From Hydrangea macrophylla (taxonomy: Eukaryota > Streptophyta > Magnoliopsida > Cornales > Hydrangeaceae): a DNA stretch of 64,000 nt. Every line of letters starts with the position of its first letter. Position 1 is the stretch's first letter. Positions 1 through 11,869 of the stretch are shown piece by piece. Where the stretch lies: assembly GCA_033977485.1 (NCBI GenBank), contig CM066983.1:106267080-106331079 (forward strand), in the 5' to 3' direction. A program made the position numbers and the translations under genes. The notes beneath the pieces are model-generated. The model ran no database searches, was not told the origin of the DNA, and worked only from the letters and a program-made list of their open reading frames with translations.

Positions 1-1787
1 CGTTACACATAGAAAACTATGTTTTAGCTAACAGATACACACAAAAATTGTTTGATATGACGATTACTAAGCATCTATTAATTTCTAGGATTCGACTACC
101 ACAGACTATAACTAATTACAATACAACGTATAGGCGCAAATTTAAGCACCACAAGTATTTTATTTAATTATACCTTATGTTCACCACCTTGGCCATCCAT
201 CCATGGTTCAGCCTACACATATATTTCATATATCTCATAATGTTATACTAACTCCCACTCTGGTCCCAACTCCCATGGGGTATCACTGGGATTTGAGTAT
301 CCACCGAAAGGCTAATCCTTACGTTATTAATGTCAATAAAACAATGTCTAAATACACATGAAATAGACCAACAAGCCGGGCATAAGGCTTAAAAATGAAG
401 AAACGAGTCATCCACGTAGTCGCTGTCTAATCACATAAGGACGGGTCATCCACCAAGTCGCCGCCTAAAATCATAAGGAGCAGTGGTGAACACTAAATGA
501 TTTTCTAATATTAACTTATATTAGAAAACCTTCACACATATGGTCTAGCATTCACAAATTCATGAAACCTAACATTAGATGAGAATTCTTACATCTCAAC
601 GTAATTTCAGGTTATATCATAAGACCGAATACTAGTTCATCTCGACACATAAATCAAATTAGTCAATCAACACATTTTAATCTCATAAAAAATGCTACTG
701 TAAATGGTGCGGACTCAAGAAAAACTAAAAACACAAAAAGTGTGCAGAATCATGTTTTACATAAGACGCGACGACAGAATGCTAAAATTCTAAGCCACGA
801 TTTTCTAATATTTTTCTGAAGTTTTAGCAATTGTTAGAATACAAAAAAAAAATGAATTTCACATAAATTTCGGTGTTTATCAAGAGTATCCCACATATGT
901 GTTCATCAAATTACTATCCGCATAACGTTTATGAATATACCAACGTCATGATCACAAAGTCACACGAAGGAAAGAAAAAAAAATCTATATTAATTCAACA
1001 ATGTGCATCCAATGCAAAAATTTAACCCCAACCCCTAAAACAAACATGTAAGTGTTTGATTTACCCACGTATACATATATACATACATGTATATATATAC
1101 CCAGATACATAGATTTAACTCACCTAGTTTGGCTCAAAAATCAACAACAACGAACACTCTGCGATTCCACACATGCCCACAAACCTGAGCCCCTCCTCCT
1201 TCTTCCTCTTCTTCTTCTACTCTCTCACACTCTCTCTCTCTCTCTCGCGGCTGTGATAAAATGTTTTTTTTTTTTTGTGTAATACCAACTAACCCTAATA
1301 TTTTGTTATGTTTATATATATGATACACACACACACACACACACACAATACATGTCAATAAAATATACATAAAAATGTAAATCCCATTTTTTGTCTTACG
1401 AGCTCACAAAAAAGGCTCTATATGGGGCCAAAATATATTTCAAAGTACTAAAATGACTAACCCAATGGGTGTACATGACCCGGGTACTTAATTTAAATAT
1501 TAAAAATACTTTTTAACACATTCACGGGCCTCTAAGTACTACTAAAAAAAACACATCAACACTTCAGTAACTTGCTCAACTTAAAATTTCACAACTTAAT
1601 TCCACCACTTAGCTCTACAAAATTTCACACAGTAATTAATAATAATTAAAATAAATACACACATAAATAAATGACCATAAAAATATAAATACACACAGCC
1701 AGTTAATAACACATAAAAATTTAAGTTACCTCATTAACATTTTTTTTAAATGAATATTTATATCAAGAAAATACGGGGTGTTATACA
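1..1787 (-). mobile_element. Partial LTR, Gypsy-type, cut by the left window edge
   Basis: Read on the minus strand, this stretch begins with TGTATAACACCCCGTATTTTC at 1787, close to the TGTAACACCCCGTA-type start of plant Ty3/Gypsy LTRs and similar to the starts of other LTRs in this window. The other end is not visible, so length and TSD cannot be given. Inside are a (CT)n/(CTT)n tract near 1195-1246, a T-run at 1263-1276 and an (AC)n tract at 1325-1347, typical LTR low-complexity sequence. To the right, on the minus strand, lies a purine-rich stretch (1788-1813) that could be a polypurine tract, making this a 3' LTR, but that is weak. No coding sequence is seen. Confidence 0.45.
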
Positions 1788-3124
1788 TTCCTTCTTGTCA
1801 TTCTTCTTCTTCACTAAATTTTTTTTGAAGTATAGCAAATAAGTATACACCTGCGTACCACTCACATTTTTTTTAAAACAAGGATACTGAGTATTGAAAA
1901 GAAGGGTGTTGTACTAGAAGCACTCATAGATTTTGCTACTCCATAATGGAAACATGAAGATGGGAATTTTATATATGTTGCTTTCAAAACTTTACATTAT
2001 ATAGAACCCAATCGATTGCTATCGACTCAAAGCCAATCGATTGGTGGACCTTCTATGGCAATCAATTGGTAAGATGATGTCTTGGGCACAACCCTTTTTG
2101 CATTCAAATGAATTTTATTTCATAAACTTAAACCAAATTGACTTTCTTAAGCTCAAATTGCAAACAAATTTTGAATATAAGCCTTTAAACTAATTAACTC
2201 GATGAACACATATGATCAACATGTCGAATATCTCATACTTGATTTGTTTGTCATAGTTCATTATTTTAAGTAGTAAATATTTCAGTCCTTAAAGTAAGTG
2301 AAGTTATTTAACCACTAGTAATGTACAATTCACATGACTAGCGTCTAGGTTCCTTAATCACTTTTGAAATAGTGAATGCAAGAAAGGTAAAGCCTCATTC
2401 GTACGTTAATGCTATCACATGGTAGTGGTTAGGGCAATGTGAATTCACATGTTCCCAACACCTTTTAAATCCAAAATCTCATTCTCGTTAATTTAGTTGT
2501 TATTAATTTTTAATTAATCTAGCTTAAATCTCGAACACAGTAGGATCGTTAGAAGTTAGCAGTTAGAACCCCCACTTGCATCTTTTAATTTCTTTAAGTC
2601 TCAATCTAGAACATTCTGTCCCCAACTTTCATCCCTAGCGATACGACCTGGTTTTATCAGTTTTACTCGACATGACCGTCAACACTTGGACGTACTCGTA
2701 AGAGCACACACAATTTCTGTCGTGTCAGAGGCACACCCAAGCAAGTGAAGAAATTTCACCAAAGTTGCTAGAAACGCTTATATGGTAGCAAAAGCTATAC
2801 CATATAAAACAGCACAGCTGTAGAAGAGAGATCCAAAGTCACCAATTATAACTCAATGAAGACTTAAAGTCAATCTACTATTTCAAGACCGGTCTAGCCA
2901 ACATCTGTCATCTTGACCTAACGAGATGTCAGGCAAGAAAAGGAATAAACATAAAACCGGAACAGAAAAGAGGGAAAACATCCTTGGATAGCCTTCGCAA
3001 AGGAAAGGGAAAGCCTCTACAGAGGAAGGAAAAAGCAGGAGGAAAAAAATTGGAAAATAAAGTAAAAGAAGGGGGTATAGCCGCAAGGGCGGGGCAACAT
3101 AAGGCCGAGGGTAGGCCTATGCCC
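1788..3124. other. Gene-free stretch with possible retrotransposon leader remnant
   Basis: No gene is supported. A short cluster of AATCGATTGG-type palindromes lies at about 2010-2065, like those inside the neighbouring LTR. The stretch 2590-2750 has wording reminiscent of the LTR/leader junction of Athila- or Ogre-like Gypsy elements (a segment around TACGACCTGGTTTTATCAG followed by an ACTTGGACGTACTCGTAAG segment). That resemblance is from memory and no priming site or coding domain supports it. The short minus-strand reading frame at 2883-3086 shows no recognisable domain. Confidence 0.25.
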
Positions 3125-6100
3125 TGTTATGCCCCAGAGCAACAAAAATAGAAAAAAATAAATTTCCTTTTTGGGTCCAAAGGGAATGACTGGTGAATGT
3201 CACTAATTGTCCACACCATGCAGTTCTAGTTAACAGAAAGATCAACCCGCAGTAATATAAAGAAACCTAGCATATTACCAACATCAGAGTTATTACAACA
3301 ATAAAGCTATAGCGGAAGTATATAATGTTTGGAAGCAACATATGCCCAAGTACCAAATATAACAAAGCAGTCTAAATAGGAATAATAAATTAATAATTAT
3401 TTCTAGATCTTCAGCTAGCGTAAACATCAGCGTAGTAATCCTCCTTAGTATAGGCATCATCAGTGGGGGCCACCCTCTGCGTATTCCCCTCCCGGATAGT
3501 AGCCATCGTCGTAGGCTCCGTCACCTGCAGAATAAGGTACAGGATAATCTGGACGAGAAAAGTCTAGGCAATAAAGGCTGTCAGCTTACTGAGAGCTGAG
3601 CGAATATAAACTAACAAGGTACCAGTTATCTGAAGTAATAAATAAGTTTATGAAGACACAAGTTAAATTCTATTATAATAATATCTTTCTCCTTTACTCA
3701 ACGTCGTTAACCAACCCTTGTCGTCTTGTTACTCGAACACCGATATTCAACATACTCTGACTGAATGAACATACTCAATTGTTTAACTCTAAGGATACAC
3801 CCCCATTCCGTCCACCACTTTTAAGAGTATATTCACAGCTCACCGCAGGTCATGGACTCCACGTCAGTCCGTTCCCCAGCTTTTAAGAGCATATGCACAG
3901 CTCACCGCTTTACAGGGACACGAGGTTTCCAATAAGGCATATCAATCTATTACCACGACACAACGTTATCTACCAGTGATCCCATCTCACCACTTTTAAG
4001 AGCATATTACACAGTTTACCTCTTTTAAGAGCATATCATAGATCATCTAGTCTATCATAGGACTACTTGGTCTAACTCACTGCTTTTAAGAGCATATGCA
4101 CAGCTCATCGCTTTTAAGATAATGTCATGACCAAACGTCCGTCCACGTACCGTTCCTAGAACTTACCAAACCTCCCTAAGTTCCGTTCTAACATCGACAC
4201 ATGACAATTCCTAATGTGACCTGACTACTCTGATTGAAAGAAACTGATATCAAACTCATACAAGAATCAACATGTCACCCACGTCATCATATTCTTTTGT
4301 TTATTAAATACCCATTATTCTTTGGTGTCACATTATCCCTGCCTAACCCATAGTTGCATAATGGAAGTTTGAATCGACAGTCGAATAATTGAACCTCTTA
4401 TATAATACATAGGTAAATGAATCCATGTTCTGTCAATACTAATCGATTACGACAAGGGTCCAATAAATTGGGATAAAAATCATAACAATCGATTGAGGAA
4501 ATTGGCAATTGATTGGGATGTCAATCGATTGGAATTCTATCCAATCGATTGGGACCAGACTGATGGCAATCGATTGGGAATCATGCCAATAGATTGGCAC
4601 TTCGTCTTCTCCAGCAGATTTATAAAACAACATATATAAACGTCGTAAGGATGTGTTAAATACGTCTAAACTTCATGACAACTAGTATAAACATCAAGTA
4701 GAGGGACCAAGTGAGTTAGGACTCACTTAGGGTGTGTTTGGTTGGTGTGTGAGATTGAAAACCTTAAGTTTCTTCTCTCTCTCTCTCTCTCCTTTTCTTC
4801 TTTCTTCTTCTTCTGCTTCCTTCTTCGCTTCTCTTCTATTCTTCCTGCTGCCAAGGGCAGTATGTGTGTGTGTGTGTGTGTGTTTGTGTGGGTGTATGTA
4901 TATGTATATATATTTGAGTATATATATATAACAATCTCTCTCTCTCAACAAAAACAAACCAAATATGCCCAAGGCCTGAAATGGGCTGGTATATATAGAA
5001 AATGAAAGTGCCAAGTGTCAAACCACGAGGCAAAGTAGGAAACTTGTCTCTACAGATGGCAATCTGTAATAACCTGCATTCGCATTTAATTTTAATTTGA
5101 CATTATCATATTTAATCTGTATTTCTAGTCTTATTTAGTTTCTATTTCCCATGTGTTAAACTTTAAATTCTTGTTTCAATTGCTATTAAAATTATTGTTG
5201 GGGTCAAAACTGCAATTTCTGTAAATTTAGCAATACCTGTGTTGAATTTCAAAATCTGTATTCCAAAAACGGTGGAAATATTTCCTTTTGACTCAAACAG
5301 TATTTTTATAAAACCAAAAAACCATTTCTTACGTTAAAATGAATTTTTTGTATTTTTGTGACGAACACCGCGCCACGAAAATACCAGTTTTTGTTCAAAA
5401 CTGTCCACGCTGTGTGAACTTCCACAGAATTTAGAAGTGACTGATTTGGACAATTGCTTTATATCTATTTAAGGCAACTAATGATTGCCTTAAGCCTTGT
5501 TTGGGTAGACTAGACCATGTGTGTGTTATTTTTGTGCCAAAAGCCAAATTGCCAAACAACATCAATTTTTTTGACCCCTATACTAGCCTATACTTGGCTC
5601 TTGGATAACAGATGAGTTAATACTCATCTGTGTATATATATCAATGCGTATGTTAATCTGTGAAATTATATATCACACACACACATCAGTAGTTTTATTA
5701 ACTGAAAGTTAGTAATTAAGGTTTTGTATAACCATTTAAGCTTGCTTAGGGAATTCTAAAAATACTTGGAGCCCAAGTTCACAATCTTGGCTCTCTATAT
5801 ATATATATATATTCACAACACCACACACTCACCATTCTGCACATTTACAAGTTCAGTAGATTGAGAGAGTTGGGAGAGTAATACACAGAGAATTTCAGAA
5901 ATTATTTTAGAGAGAGAGAGCTCTTAATCTCCATAGCCAAGTGCAAATTGGAGTTCTTATTTTCTTTCTCAACATACTCTTCATCTTTTATCTAAGTGAG
6001 TATTCTAAACTCACTCTAGAATGTAAATTCATGCTTAGTTACTGAGTTTGTGTATGTATTAATGATCTTCCATTGCTAAATTCGTCCATGGAAGCTTGAG

Positions 6101-6434
6101 CTTCAAAATCACAATTTTCCAAACTCAACCAAAATCCATTTTTAGAATGAAATATGAAAGATTATACATCCTACATTCCATGTTTAAAGTATTAGAGTTT
6201 AATTTGATCACATGAGAAAGTATATTGAAAATGAAGTTTTGTCATCTTTTAAAATTTCATAAAATGTGAGAGCTATAGATTGAATCATGTTAAATTGGTT
6301 ATGGATTCTTAATTCTCGTTGAAAAACAAAGAGAATCATATATTATAAGGCCTAATTACTCCCGAAATTGAAAATGGGTCAAAATGGACCCTTAAGACTG
6401 AAACAGAGCAGTTTCTGCGAGGAAGAAGAAGCTT

Positions 6435-6745
6435 TAGTAAAAACTCGCGCCACGATAGCGCACGCGAAGATCGCGTGAGCGGACCGCGCTAGCGACCCCT
6501 TGCGCGAGCAGCCCGCGCGCGCGATCCTCGTTTCCCCAAGCAGACAGAAGAATATATATATATATATATATGAAATGAAATTTAGGCAGGTCGCACGAGC
6601 GAAGGTCGCGCGAGGGACCTTTCGCATGAGCGATCCGCGTGCGCGACCTTGGCTTTTTCAGACAGACAGAAAAGTTTATATATAAAAATGAAAATTAGGC
6701 ATATCGCGCGAGCGGCCCGCGCGAGCGACCCGCGCGCACGATTTC
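6435..6745. repeat. CG-rich tandem cassette inside solo LTR A1
   Basis: Three blocks of short CGCGCGAGCG/CGCACGAGCG-type motifs are separated by a spacer containing CAGACAGA..AAGTTTATATATA and AAATGAAATTTAGGCA. The block-spacer unit is about 100 bp. It contrasts sharply with the AT-rich LTR around it. The same cassette occurs inverted at 49894-50165. Confidence 0.75.
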
Positions 6746-7014
6746 TGACAGATTCTGGTTTTGCTTGTTTTGTGTTAAGGGACTGTTTGGTTCAACTTTT
6801 AAGTACTGTTAAGGTTCTGTTTGGGAATCTTATTAATATAGAATGCTATTAGTTATGTTTGAAATGATTAAGGCAATGGATTACAAGTCATCGATCCCCA
6901 TACGCGCGTTGTTCCTTTAATTCAGCGTTTTGCTTATGTTTACGTGCATATCATTCATGTGGGTGTCAGTCAGTGTAGAAAAGAGTAATGGTAGTGTGGA
7001 AAGAGTATGAGATT

Positions 7015-7400
7015 GTGGTTGTGGTTGTGGTCGTGTTTGAGATTGTGGTTGTGGTTGTGGTTGTGTTTGAGATTGCGGTTGTGGTTGTGGTTGAGATTGC
7101 GGTGAGGGTATCTTTGAAATGCGACGGTGGCAAATATGGACACTCCCTGACCCCCATGGAAGCGTTAAAGTGTGTGACGCCGAACTTGGACACTCACTGG
7201 CACCCATGGTAGTGCTAAAGTGTGGCCTACGGATACTCCCTGATACCCGAGTCTAGATACTGCGTGTGGTTGCTCCGGTATTTGCATGGCGGTTTAGGTA
7301 TTCAAAGTGTGAGGCAATGGACACTCCCTAGTACCCCGGACCAAAGTGTGAGGCAAACTGGACACTCCCTGGCGCCCCGTTGCTAAAGTGTGGTTATCTT
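7015..7400. repeat. GTGGTT minisatellite and ~45-bp spaced repeat in solo LTR A1
   Basis: From 7015 to about 7095 the sequence is built of GTGGTTGTGGTT with GATTGTG interruptions. From 7125 to 7400 a looser repeat of 40-50 bp carries a core like GGACACTCCCTGG followed by CCC and AAAGTGTG. The inverted LTR copy has the same two blocks at about 49540-49610 and 49255-49515. Frames through this part give only low-complexity protein. Confidence 0.7.
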
Positions 7401-8364
7401 AGTGTTTCAAAGATACCAGGAGTAAGATAGTGGGTTGTTGTGTCTGTCGAGAGAAAAGAGTCGGCAAGATGAGTGTGGTGCATTGTCTCATACACAATTA
7501 TATGTTTCATGAATGAGCGACTTTTAATGTATTCCTTGTTGTTTTTATAAAATGAATTCTTTCTGTGGTCAAAAGATTGATTTTACAAAATTGAAAACGG
7601 AAAAAGGTAAATGGGTACGTTTTACATTTAAAGTTATGTTTTTAATACTCACCAGCTTCTTGAAGCTGACGACGTTGATGCGTTCTGGATATTCGTGTTT
7701 AGGCTTTTCAGGTTATGATCAGGAAAGACCTTATGACTACGCTAACTGAGAATGGCTGCCTTTGGAATGAGAAAACTGTTTATTGATTATATGCTTTAAG
7801 TTATATGTTTTAAGTTTTAAACCGTTTGTTTTGTAAGGATGACTGTAATAGACACTAAGTTATTGTTTTATTTTAAGGCGGTCTGTGCCTTTAGATGACC
7901 CCGTGCTGTAATATGTAATAAGTTAGAAAAATTTTATAAGCCTTGATTGCTCTGCTCTGATTATTGTTTATTGTTGTTCGACGTTTGGGACGGAATCAAT
8001 CCTTCAAACTATCGCGACCTACGGGTCCATAAAGGAAATTAAACGCTTTCCTTATTTATGCTACGTCGGGGCGTGACACAATCGATTAGGACTTATGGCA
8101 ATCGATTGGTTACAGATATTTGAAGGCAATCGATTGAAAAAGATGGCAATCGATTGGTATATTTCCACGTAATGAATTTAGGTTGACAAAATAGAAATCG
8201 ATTGGGAAACATGACAATCGATTAGTATATAAAAAGTGGCAATCAATTGGGAAACAAAGGCAATCGATTTGTATCTAAATTTACCAAATGAAGGGTAAGG
8301 GTTATATAAGTATATAGAAATGAATACCAGATCTTATTTATATATCAACATACAGGGTATTACA

Positions 8365-8867
8365 TACCCCCCCCCCCCCCCTAGAATTTTAAAAATAACA
8401 TGTTTATTTGTAAAATTTATGAGTTTTACGAATAGGCCCCCCTTGAAATTTAAAGGATCCCCTATGATGTTTAAGTTTCTTCCAATAGATTCAGATAATA
8501 TTTCCAAATAAAATATTTTAAAATTAAAAATTACATCTCTTACCTCGAAATGGGGTCTAATTAAAGCTAATTCTATATCTTTTCTCCCTCTTTCAATTGG
8601 GAAATATGTTAACCAAAAAAATAGAATTAGATAATATTTGTGATTTTTGTTTTTTTAAGGGATATTTGTGAATATTGAATTAGAGTACTTGCATGTGAAT
8701 TTGAGACTTATGTTAAACTGGGGAATTTATATATAATAAGTAGACCTAAAAAAATTTCAGCCAAAAAATAAAAAAGACCCAAAAAAAAAAAATCATCTCA
8801 GGGGCACTATCCCCAAATCTTGATATAGTTTAGACCTCCTCTAACTAAAAATCCTGACTGTCCCTGG
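8365..8867. mobile_element. Possible hAT-type MITE remnant
   Basis: The stretch begins with a run of 17 C (CCCC..CTAGAATTTT) and ends AATCCTGACTGTCCCTG at 8867, which read in reverse is CAGGGACAGTCAGGATT, like the CAGGGRCRGA ends of hAT-type elements here (11903, 29191). The other terminal repeat is not seen, no 8-bp TSD can be shown, and the neighbouring LTR end may have removed it. No coding sequence is seen. The C-run could alternatively be the polypurine tract (on the minus strand) of the LTR ending at 8364. Confidence 0.3.
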
Positions 8868-9265
8868 GCGCAGGAGGCGATCGCCGAATGGAAGAAAGGG
8901 GGCACTAGTGGTGGTGGGCTGTGAATTTGGGGTGGGCTGGGACGTCTAGGTTTTCTCCTAGTTTTGCTTCTCTCTCTACTTCTAGAGAGAGATGCATCTT
9001 CCCACTTTAATCATAATGTTCTTTCAAGTAAGACTAATAATATATGCCATATATGCTTTCCAAACGTGGTTCCTCCAACACGTGTGGTAGATATACAAAA
9101 TTTGAAAAACTAGCACAACATTGCTCATATAATGTAATTCCTCTCTATATATACATACACATACAAGGGTCAGAGCCAAACAATTTTTTTTGGGTGGGGC
9201 TACACTGAAAGGTACGTATAAGAAAAATGCATGAGCTGGAGGGCTAAATTGATAAATAAAAAGAG

Positions 9266-9427
9266 TAATACTTGGGGCACAATCAAAGCCACAATCTTTT
9301 GCTCACAACTTTCATTTTGTGTCTATCTCTCTCCTAGTGGGCACTGTGGGACCCATTAAGAGAGAAATAGACACAACATGGAGGTTGTGGACAAAAGGTT
9401 GTGGCTTTGGTTGTGCCCCAAGTATTA
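9266..9427. mobile_element. MITE with inverted repeats TAATACTTGGGGCACAA
   Basis: The two ends, TAATACTTGGGGCACAATC and GGTTGTGCCCCAAGTATTA, form a near-perfect inverted repeat that continues inward (AAAGCCACAATCTTTTG against CAAAAGGTTGTGGCTTT). The 162-bp element can fold into one hairpin and encodes nothing. A related, more diverged copy is at 17244-17396. The superfamily cannot be set: only a TA lies symmetrically at both ends. Confidence 0.7.
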
Positions 9428-10123
9428 AGAAAAGTTGAGGACTGCATTAAAATTAGTAAACCTATTACACGAAGAAAAAAAATATTTCTCAAAACTTACG
9501 AGGGCTAGAGCCCATCCTAACCCTTAATTTGTTTTGTCCCGCCCAGCAGATACATAATGATCAAGTACTAGATGCTCACTAATTTTAGAAAGAGTAATAT
9601 TTAGGGCACAAACACTTTACAAACACTTAATCTCTCTTATAGGTGCAACTGTGGAGTCCATTAAAATAATTGGACGCCACATTATCACCCATTGAGAGAG
9701 AGAGAGAGAGAGAGAGTGAGTATTTGTGTAAAGTATGCTTGTCCCCCTATAGCATTGTTTTAGGAATATTCAAATGGTGCAATATAGAAATAAATTATTG
9801 GGGACGAAATGAGGAGTTGGACTGTGGTAGTTTCAAACAATCTTATTACTTCTCCCGTTCAAAATTAAGTGTCCTTTATTTAATTTTTGGATGTTCAATG
9901 TTAAGAGTCCTTTTGAAAAGTTAATATATTTTAGTTACTCCTACTTCTTTTTTTTTTTTTTTTTCAAGTTTATCCTTTATTATATAGAACTCCCACACTT
10001 TTTCTTTAATGTGACACTAGAGTTTTAATTTGAAATTCAAAAAGAATAATAATGAAAGTTATAAAATTTCACCACAATAAAAACATTCTTCAAAAAATTA
10101 GAATTCTCAAAAGAAACTCTTAG

Positions 10124-10402
10124 GGTGCGTTTGATAAAACTAAAAATTAAGTACTGAAAATTAAGTGCTTAATTTTAAGTACTAAAAATTTTAAGTAATT
10201 GAATTGATAGTATTGAAAACAGATTTTTAACTACTGAAATAGACTACAATTAGTAATTATTTTCAGTAGAAATTTTTCACTCAAAGTTTTCAATGATATT
10301 TTGGCTACTTTTTCAATTAAGTGGTACGTTATCAAATACACTGAAAAAAATAAGTGCTAAAATTTTTTATTTTCACCACTTAATTAGATTATCAAACACA
10401 CT
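10124..10402. mobile_element. MITE, GTTTGATAAAACTRAAAAATTAAGTACTGAA family, copy 1
   Basis: The ends GGGTGCGTTTGATAAAAC and the reverse complement of ATTATCAAACACACTTT form an imperfect inverted repeat, and the interior repeats the AAGTACTGAAA/TTTCAGCACTTAATT theme. A second copy, clearly similar along its length (for example AAGTGGTACRTTATCAAA in both), is at 16996-17243. No coding capacity. The GTTTGRT end suggests a hAT-type element by analogy, but no clear 8-bp TSD was found. Confidence 0.6.
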
Positions 10403-10601
10403 TTAGCATGGGACAAATTAAGTACATTTTTTATATTTATTGTTATGCATGTTAGTTGAGTTTCCATTAAGCATGTAATGTACTTTATCAACCCTCTCTC
10501 GTTGAATTCTCAACCTGAGTTGATGCAAGAGATCCCAAAAGCTATATAACCAGATTAATACTCCAACTGATTATGCGTCTGTTATATTTTATAAAATTTT
10601 G

Positions 10602-10604
10602 TGT

Positions 10605-10635
<31 letters not shown>

Positions 10636-10645
10636 GGGGGGGGGG
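10602..10645. repeat. (GT)n followed by a 27-nt G run
   Basis: About nine GT units run directly into a pure G homopolymer (about 10619-10645). Long G runs recur in this window (12131-12151, 12409-12422, 12451-12461). Exact length is likely unreliable in any assembly. Confidence 0.85.
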
Positions 10646-11869
10646 CAGGGGTAATAACAATTGGCTTGCTTAAGTGAACATTACTATTATTATTTTTTTA
10701 AAGTATATAATTATCTACATGTTGTATCTTAGGGTTTGAAATCATGATCTATTTATATTAATGGACAAAGGACATAATGGTTCATGTAGAATCGTATCCG
10801 ACATTTAGATAAAACAGTACTCATGTGACATCTTTTTCTGATGTGATAAGATGTGGGGCGATCAATATTAATTACGTAAGCCCATGAATAAATCGTCAAT
10901 GATGCTGAAATACAATTTTGTCTGCATGCATACATGGGTGGTAAATTATCTAGTAGTCAATTAAGAACACAGAAATCTGGTCCACAAATCAGCTTCCAAT
11001 GGCAATGGACCAATGCATGGTACTTGAGATAAAGAGCTGACTCGTCGTTTTTGTTGGAACATGTAAATAAAATCAGAACGGAATTATTAGATTAGTAGTC
11101 TCCGTAAACAAATTTTGGGTCCAGTTACGGATTTCTTTCTGTTTAAAATATTTTGTGGCTCTGTCCAAAGTATACAAACAGTTCGTACTTATCATGCCTT
11201 CTCCAAGATAAAACAGCTTAAAAATCATCTTTGTCTCAATTTACTTTTGCACCAAAGTAAACTGAAAAAATTCACTAGTTACCTTTCGAATCGTATTGCT
11301 CGGAAACAAAAAATATTTTATGTCTACCATAATCTTGAAAAGCTCACTACTATATTCTAGGGAAAAACCACTTCAATAATCCATACCTACAAAATGAAGA
11401 AGAAGCCTTTGATTTTATATGCAAAAATCAGTCCGTTTGAGCTTTAAAACCTTTCGTTGTTTTGCCTTCAATAGACATAAAGTGGACTGGGAATTATAAA
11501 AAGAAAAATATTTGTTTTTGGAAAAGAAAACATATGGAAAAATTAACTGTTCAGATTTTTTATTCCAAACAATGTCCCAAAGTTTTTCCTCCCTTTTTCC
11601 AATTCCACATTCACAACTCCAACAGTTTTATTTTTGAATAGTGCAAGAAGATTTTACAGCTACATGCATGGTGAAAGGTGTGGCCGCATAAATGCAACTT
11701 ACAATAATGTGTATATTAGACTTGGCTAGGACATTCAAATCTTTTTCTTTTTCCTTTATTCCTAGGAATGCTAATTGTACGAAGAATGGGTTGCCAAATC
11801 TATCAAGCTTAGAGATCTGCCTACTTGTTGGCTTACTTCTTCTTTTTGTGAGTTGTCTAGGCTTATTTA

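Larger units (their letters stand above)
5065..8078 (+). mobile_element. Gypsy-type solo LTR, family A copy 1, TSD CAATC
   Basis: This 3,014-bp sequence starts TGTAATAACCTGCATT and ends CTACGTCGGGGCGTGACA. It is flanked by a perfect 5-bp duplication CAATC (5060-5064 and 8079-8083). An inverted relative with its own TSD lies at 48563-51516, so both ends are set independently. Only one LTR is present, with no priming site, polypurine tract or coding region, so this is a solo LTR left by LTR-LTR recombination. It carries a CG-rich cassette (6435-6745), a GTGGTT minisatellite (7015-7095) and a spaced GGACACTCCCTGG-type repeat (7125-7400). It is inserted in the older LTR 3125-8364, beside its AATCGATTGG repeats. 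Orientation follows from the GGGGCGTGACA end by analogy with the oriented element at 34327-45044. Confidence 0.9.
3125..8364 (-). mobile_element. Gypsy-type solo LTR, split by a younger solo LTR
   Basis: Left end TGTTATGCCCC resembles the GGGGCGTGACA end of its relatives; right end, read on the minus strand, is TGTAATACCCTGTATGTTG. Removing the nested solo LTR (5065-8078) and one TSD copy leaves about 2,221 bp, close to the 2,225 bp of the LTR at 24829-27053, and segments such as 3130-3170 and 3410-3530 resemble 24835-24880 and 25130-25220 of that copy. Flanks TGCCC (3120-3124) and TACCC (8365-8369) could be a TSD with one mismatch. Internal features are repeats of AGCATATGCACAGCTCACCG type (3830-4110), AATCGATTGG palindromes (4440-4610 and 8080-8275), (CT)n (4770-4792), (GT)n (4863-4885) and (TA)n. 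The right end is less certain than other LTR ends because a C-run starts beside it. Confidence 0.6.
8868..11864. other. Gene-free stretch containing several MITEs
   Basis: No supported gene. Besides the MITEs listed separately (9266-9427 and 10124-10402), there is a GC-richer piece at 8868-8990, a (GA)n tract at 9693-9717, a T-run at 9949-9964, a (GT)n-G(n) tract at 10602-10645, and half of a MITE-like sequence at 9593-9640 beginning GAGTAATATTTAGGGCACAAA. The short frames at 10753-10935, 11115-11360 and 11692-11925 show no recognisable domain. Confidence 0.5.

Noticed and set aside
9160..9560. Larger hAT-type element around the MITE at 9266
   Set aside because: GGGTCAGAGCCAA near 9168 and TTTTGTCCCGCC near 9533 look like hAT-type ends, but they pair poorly and no 8-bp duplication could be found.
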